From Diadophis punctatus similis (taxonomy: Eukaryota; Chordata; Lepidosauria; Squamata; Dipsadidae): a DNA stretch of 64,000 bases. A model generated the notes under the pieces. That model was not told the DNA's origin. It saw only the letters and a program-made list of their open reading frames with translations, and searched no databases. A program made the position numbers and the translations under genes. Location: assembly GCA_023053685.1 (NCBI GenBank), contig JALIGW010000005.1:35955980-36019979 (forward strand), read 5' to 3'. Shown here one piece after another: positions 59,841-64,000 of the stretch (positions within the stretch are counted from its first letter, which is position 1; each line of letters opens with the position of its first letter).

Positions 59841-62101
59841 TGAGTCAATGGTGAATATTCAAAGTTGTGAAAAGGGAGAACTTGTAGTTTGCGTGCCATT
59901 ACTTATGGATGACAAAAGAACAGCCTTGGGCTTTCAAGATATTTTATAGTTAAACAAAGGATTTTATAGGATCATGACTGAGGAAATTATCCTCAAAACT
60001 GATCACAGCCCAGGGGATAATTTTAGCTCTATTCCACAAACATACAGTATCAAGGTTATTCATATTTGTTGGACATATTTGTTGGTCATGTTTTCCTTTG
60101 CAAATCTCCCAGTTGTATTTGATTAAAATTGTGGGTTTTGTTGATATAATGTAATCTGCTTTGACTGGATGTGATTGAAAATATATTTTTGACAATATTT
60201 CCCTTTCAGCAATAAAATACCAGTTGGATTAATCTTTATAGAGTACTCTAATTATTGACAAGAAACAATGAGTTTTCAGTAATAGTTCAACAGTGAAATA
60301 GATTGCTAGCTAAAATTAATTTAAAAATAAAATAAAATGGGAAAGACTGCCATGTGAATGTCTAAAACCAAACTTGAGGGAAAATGTGACAGGATTTGAC
60401 AATTATTAGATACTTTAAAAATCCAGGAAAATATATATTTCTACTTTGAAATTATATCCTCAGATTAATATGGCCTTAATGTGAGGTGTGATTTTTACTC
60501 AATAGACACTCAAATTGGCACTTCCAACTAATATAATAATTTACATGTGCAGAATTGAGAATGATTCATAAAAGTAAGCATTGTAAAAGTTATAGTCCAT
60601 ATTAGCCTTCCTCATTTCTCTTCATGTGATAGTTTCAACTATTTTATTCTTAAAACTGAAACATCACAATGATTACTTATAGGCTGGAAATAATTTAATT
60701 TAAAAAAAATTAAAAGTAGTTTCAGCTATCTGTTTCCTATCCACAGTTCATTTTTCAATCATAAAAATCTTTCTGGAATTGAATTCCTCCTTATTAGATC
60801 AAAAACATAAGTGTTGATATCTACTTTAAAAATAATAACATTTTGACTTTATGAAAGCTATGTATAGTAAGTTTGATAATTTATTGACTTCTGATACTTT
60901 GGTAGCAACATCGTCCAAAACCATCCAATCACATCTGAGAAAACTTTACAAATTCTCATCAATGAAAATGATTTTTTTGGACCATTGTCATTTGCCGCAC
61001 CCATTTAAAAAGCAGATTACCCCATCTAGAGTGTTCAACATATTATTCCCTTGAGAGTGATCAACACAAGTTTTTGAATAATGGTAATGACATCTGCAAA
61101 GATAATCTTATCTGATAATTGAAAGGCAAATGATTTGGATTTTTTTGTTTCAGTGTGTGTGTCTGTGTGTGTGTTTCTCTCTGTGTGTGTGTACTAAACA
61201 ATTCTGATGGTTCATAATTTAAGGTATTATTGTGATCCTGAATCCAAGTTCTAGGGAATACATTCAGTGGAAACTCTGAATCCTACTTGTGGTCATATAA
61301 TTAGAAATCCTATGATACATTCTTCATTGACATCCGTCAAAATGATTCAAAATTATCTCTTTTTTTATCTCTGTAAGAAATGTACTGACTAGATATGTTA
61401 GGTCTATACAGGTCCCTGAACTTTTGGTCACAACAAATTGTCATTCGCTTACAGGGAGAAACTGGAACTATATATAGTGTCATGTTATATTCAAAATCTA
61501 AAAGTGAAGCAGAGCCAGACCTTTAGAGTGGACCTGCTTTGTATAGGACTTTATCGTAGTTTTATTCTGTGGAAATGTCTCTTTTAACCATAAGACAACA
61601 CTATTATTTAGGTTTCACACAGTTAAAATTATTTGGCTATCAAGCGCAATTTTTACTGTCCATTGCAGACATCAGTCTACAATGATGAAGCTGTATCATT
61701 TGTAGGCAGCTATTAGGTAGAAAATCACAGATGGTGAAGAAAGAATGAAATATCTCTTCCCACATATTATATTCTCAGTCTGAACCAAGGATGTCCATAT
61801 TTAGTTTTGACTAGAATAAAGCAAAAAGAAAAGGAAATTAGACTTACAATATACAATTTACAAACACAAATCTGTGTTGGAAAGTGAGATTTGGATGACA
61901 TTCATAGCATTGAAAAAGAAAAAGAAATAACACTTAAGAGTATAAAATAAAATTAATGAAAATTCTTGGCCAACAACTATAGATTTTGATCAATGAAATC
62001 TATGAAAAATTTAAAATCCTGATATATTCATTGTAAATGGTCACTTGCATAGGTGGTATTAAAATATGGGCCAAAATCAAGAAGATATATTTAAGGATGG
62101 C
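59841..62101. other. AT-rich spacer, nothing recognised
   Basis: About 2.3 kb; contains a broken GT tract at 61154-61192. No gene recognised. Confidence 0.55.
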
Positions 62102-62113
62102 TATTAACAATGA

Positions 62114-62344
62114 TAAAAGTAGATAAAAGAGCCGAGGTGGTGCAGTGGTTAAAGTGCAGCACTGCAGTTCAGCAGTTCAGCTGTTCAAATCTCACCGGCT
62201 CAAGGTTGACTCAGCCTTCCATCCTTCTGAGGTCGGTAAAATGAGGACCCAGATTGTTGGGGGCAATATGCTGAACTCTGTAAACCGCTTAGAGAGGGCT
62301 GTAAAGCACTATGAAGCGGTATATAAGTGCTATTGCTATTGCTA
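62114..62344 (+). mobile_element. tRNA-derived SINE (family S2)
   Basis: Contains GAGCCGAGGTGGTGCAGTGG, the body CTCAAGGTTGACTCAGCCTT and the tail GCTATTGCTATTGCTA. The 12-bp target duplication TATTAACAATGA is at 62102-62113 and 62345-62356, the sign of LINE-driven insertion. The short ORF in it is not a gene. Confidence 0.9.
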
Positions 62345-62356
62345 TATTAACAATGA

Positions 62357-64000
62357 ACTTGCATTGTTAGATATGGGTGCCATAAATTGGCAAGGAGGAG
62401 GGATGACCGCTGGATGGCAGCAATTTTTTTTTTAAAAAAACTGTCATCTGGTGATCTGGTTTTTACAGTTCACAACTGACATGACTAAACCTCTAAATAA
62501 TAGCTGCTAATATCTATAATGGAAAGTTTTTATTTTCTTTTTTATTTATATTGTTGCTAGAGGGATATTACTAGCAATCATTGCAAATAAATGGGCCCTA
62601 GGTCTGATCCAGAACAACTTTCCTTATTTTCTGCTTTTTAAGAATCCACAAGGACTCATTCACTGTTCTAGGTATAATTTTCATTGCTTGCAATGCGGTC
62701 CAGGAAAGTAATAAATAATAGATGAAAAGTGACAGATGGAGTACAGGCTAAACAAAGCTATGGAGACTTGTTGAAGAATTGAAGAATAATATGATTTTAG
62801 CCATGTTCATCCAACTGTCCAGCTGCTGCAGTTACTTACAAGTTGGCTATTAAGTGAATCAAATGCACAATTTTATGCAAATAAAATGTTTAAACACAAC
62901 ATCCCCAAAAACTCAGTTTTCCTTTTCTGACTAACTGACAACATCCTTTTCTCATATTTTGAACAAAGGACTGTCTCTAAGTTCTTGCAAAGTCCCCGCT
63001 TGTAGACTATAAAGTGCTGTCTCCCTCCCATCTGTCTCTCAGTAGATAATCCACAGCATTCTCCCTCTTTCGTGCTGAAAGCATGCTATGCAACAAAAAT
63101 ACTGAACTAAATATATATATACTGTTCATTTTTATACCACTATTTTCTGATCAAAGTTCACTTTGCTCAATCCTATACATATAAAACTCTGATTATTCAT
63201 AGATGCTTGGCATGGGTGTCTTTGAGGAAGAGAGAAAGAACAAGATGTGACATGCACATGCCCTTTTGCGCATACATCACAGTATCCCAAGTAGAAATGT
63301 AAGGAGTGGACAGCATGACGTGTTCTATATTTATAAAATATAGCTGTAACTCTAACTGTCTGACAGTAATTACAATTACCAACTGAATTTACATCAAAAT
63401 CTTTGCAAAGCTTTTTTGGGGGGTATGCTTTTGTTCTTCTATTGTTGAGGTCCAGTTAAGACAAAGTTCATGAATCTCTAGATTAAAAAGTCAGCAATAG
63501 ACAAGCTGATAAACACTGTAACTTTCCTCCTCCTCCTCCACCACCACCATTTCCTTCTCCTCTTCCTCCTCGCAAAAATCAGATGGATTTTGCAACATGG
63601 TTTTCAACTAACAAAATTTATTAAAAGGCATATGCTTCTGTACTTCCCTCAAATCCATTTCCCTTATTTTGCTTTCAAGTCCAGTGGACTACAAATCTAC
63701 CGTCTGTCTGTAGCTTCATAAACCAAATGTGTCTTCACCTGGTCAGATGTTGAACTCTGATGCACTCTGACATTCTTGTTTTCAAATCTGAAGCAATACA
63801 TACATGCCATACTTGTCGTATACACCTATCTTATAGTTGTACCTTAGTTAGATTGTCGAAATATATAAATATATTAATTCTATTGAGAATTCAACATTAA
63901 GGCTTTATTACTGAGTTATTGTTACAAATGCTTCTCAAACTTAGCATCAGACATGCTTTAAGCCTCCAGAAATTCAGTAAATAACTCATGTCAACACAAG
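62357..64000. other. Spacer with a TCC/CCA tract
   Basis: AT-rich; an imperfect TCC/CCA run lies at about 63524-63572. No gene recognised up to the window end. Confidence 0.5.

Overview
The window looks like non-coding, repeat-laden DNA from a squamate reptile, most likely a snake or a related lizard. Evidence is the repeat set: tRNA-derived SINEs of squamate type, CR1-type LINE ends, many hAT MITEs with perfect 8-bp target duplications, very long AT/GT/GATA microsatellites and a DIRS retrotransposon. No exon of a single-copy host gene could be recognised on either strand. Most open reading frames here are by-products of simple repeats.

The centrepiece is a DIRS-type tyrosine-recombinase retrotransposon at 49293-55500, read on the minus strand. 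It carries the whole structural signature of the order: inverted terminal repeats, an internal complementary region (ICR) that pairs with both outer ends, an AAA trinucleotide at both ends and TTT at the ICR centre, and three coding regions in the order gag, RT/RNase H, tyrosine recombinase. The reverse transcriptase, RNase H and recombinase catalytic residues are visible, and the terminal repeats are almost identical, so the copy looks young. It has at least one frame break between the N-terminal part and the core of the RT ORF, and a roughly 220-bp tandem duplication in its 5' leader.

Region by region. 1-17 kb: AT-rich DNA with two long (AT)n tracts, four hAT MITEs, a SINE split by a MITE, and a LINE with RT motifs (11.17-12.49 kb, minus). 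17-25 kb: a (GT)n(GA)n microsatellite, a hAT remnant that still encodes a BED zinc finger, long pyrimidine-rich stretches, a palindromic MITE and a diverged ~117-bp tandem repeat. 25-34 kb: a cluster of TIR elements, tandem SINE copies, a GC-rich 90-bp minisatellite, a long hairpin and more microsatellites. 34-48 kb: mostly featureless AT-rich DNA, then nested insertions (SINE, solo LTR and hAT elements inside older repeats), CR1, and one arm of a 207-bp inverted duplication whose other arm lies 8.6 kb away. 49.3-55.5 kb: the DIRS element. 55.5-64 kb: a LINE 3' end, a long GATA-type tract, a palindromic MITE, an AGGT/AAGT tract and a SINE with a clear target duplication.

The only genes that act together are the three of the DIRS element. 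Gag would package the RNA, RT/RNase H would make the DNA circle using the ICR as a bridge between the two ends, and the recombinase would insert the circle without a target-site duplication.
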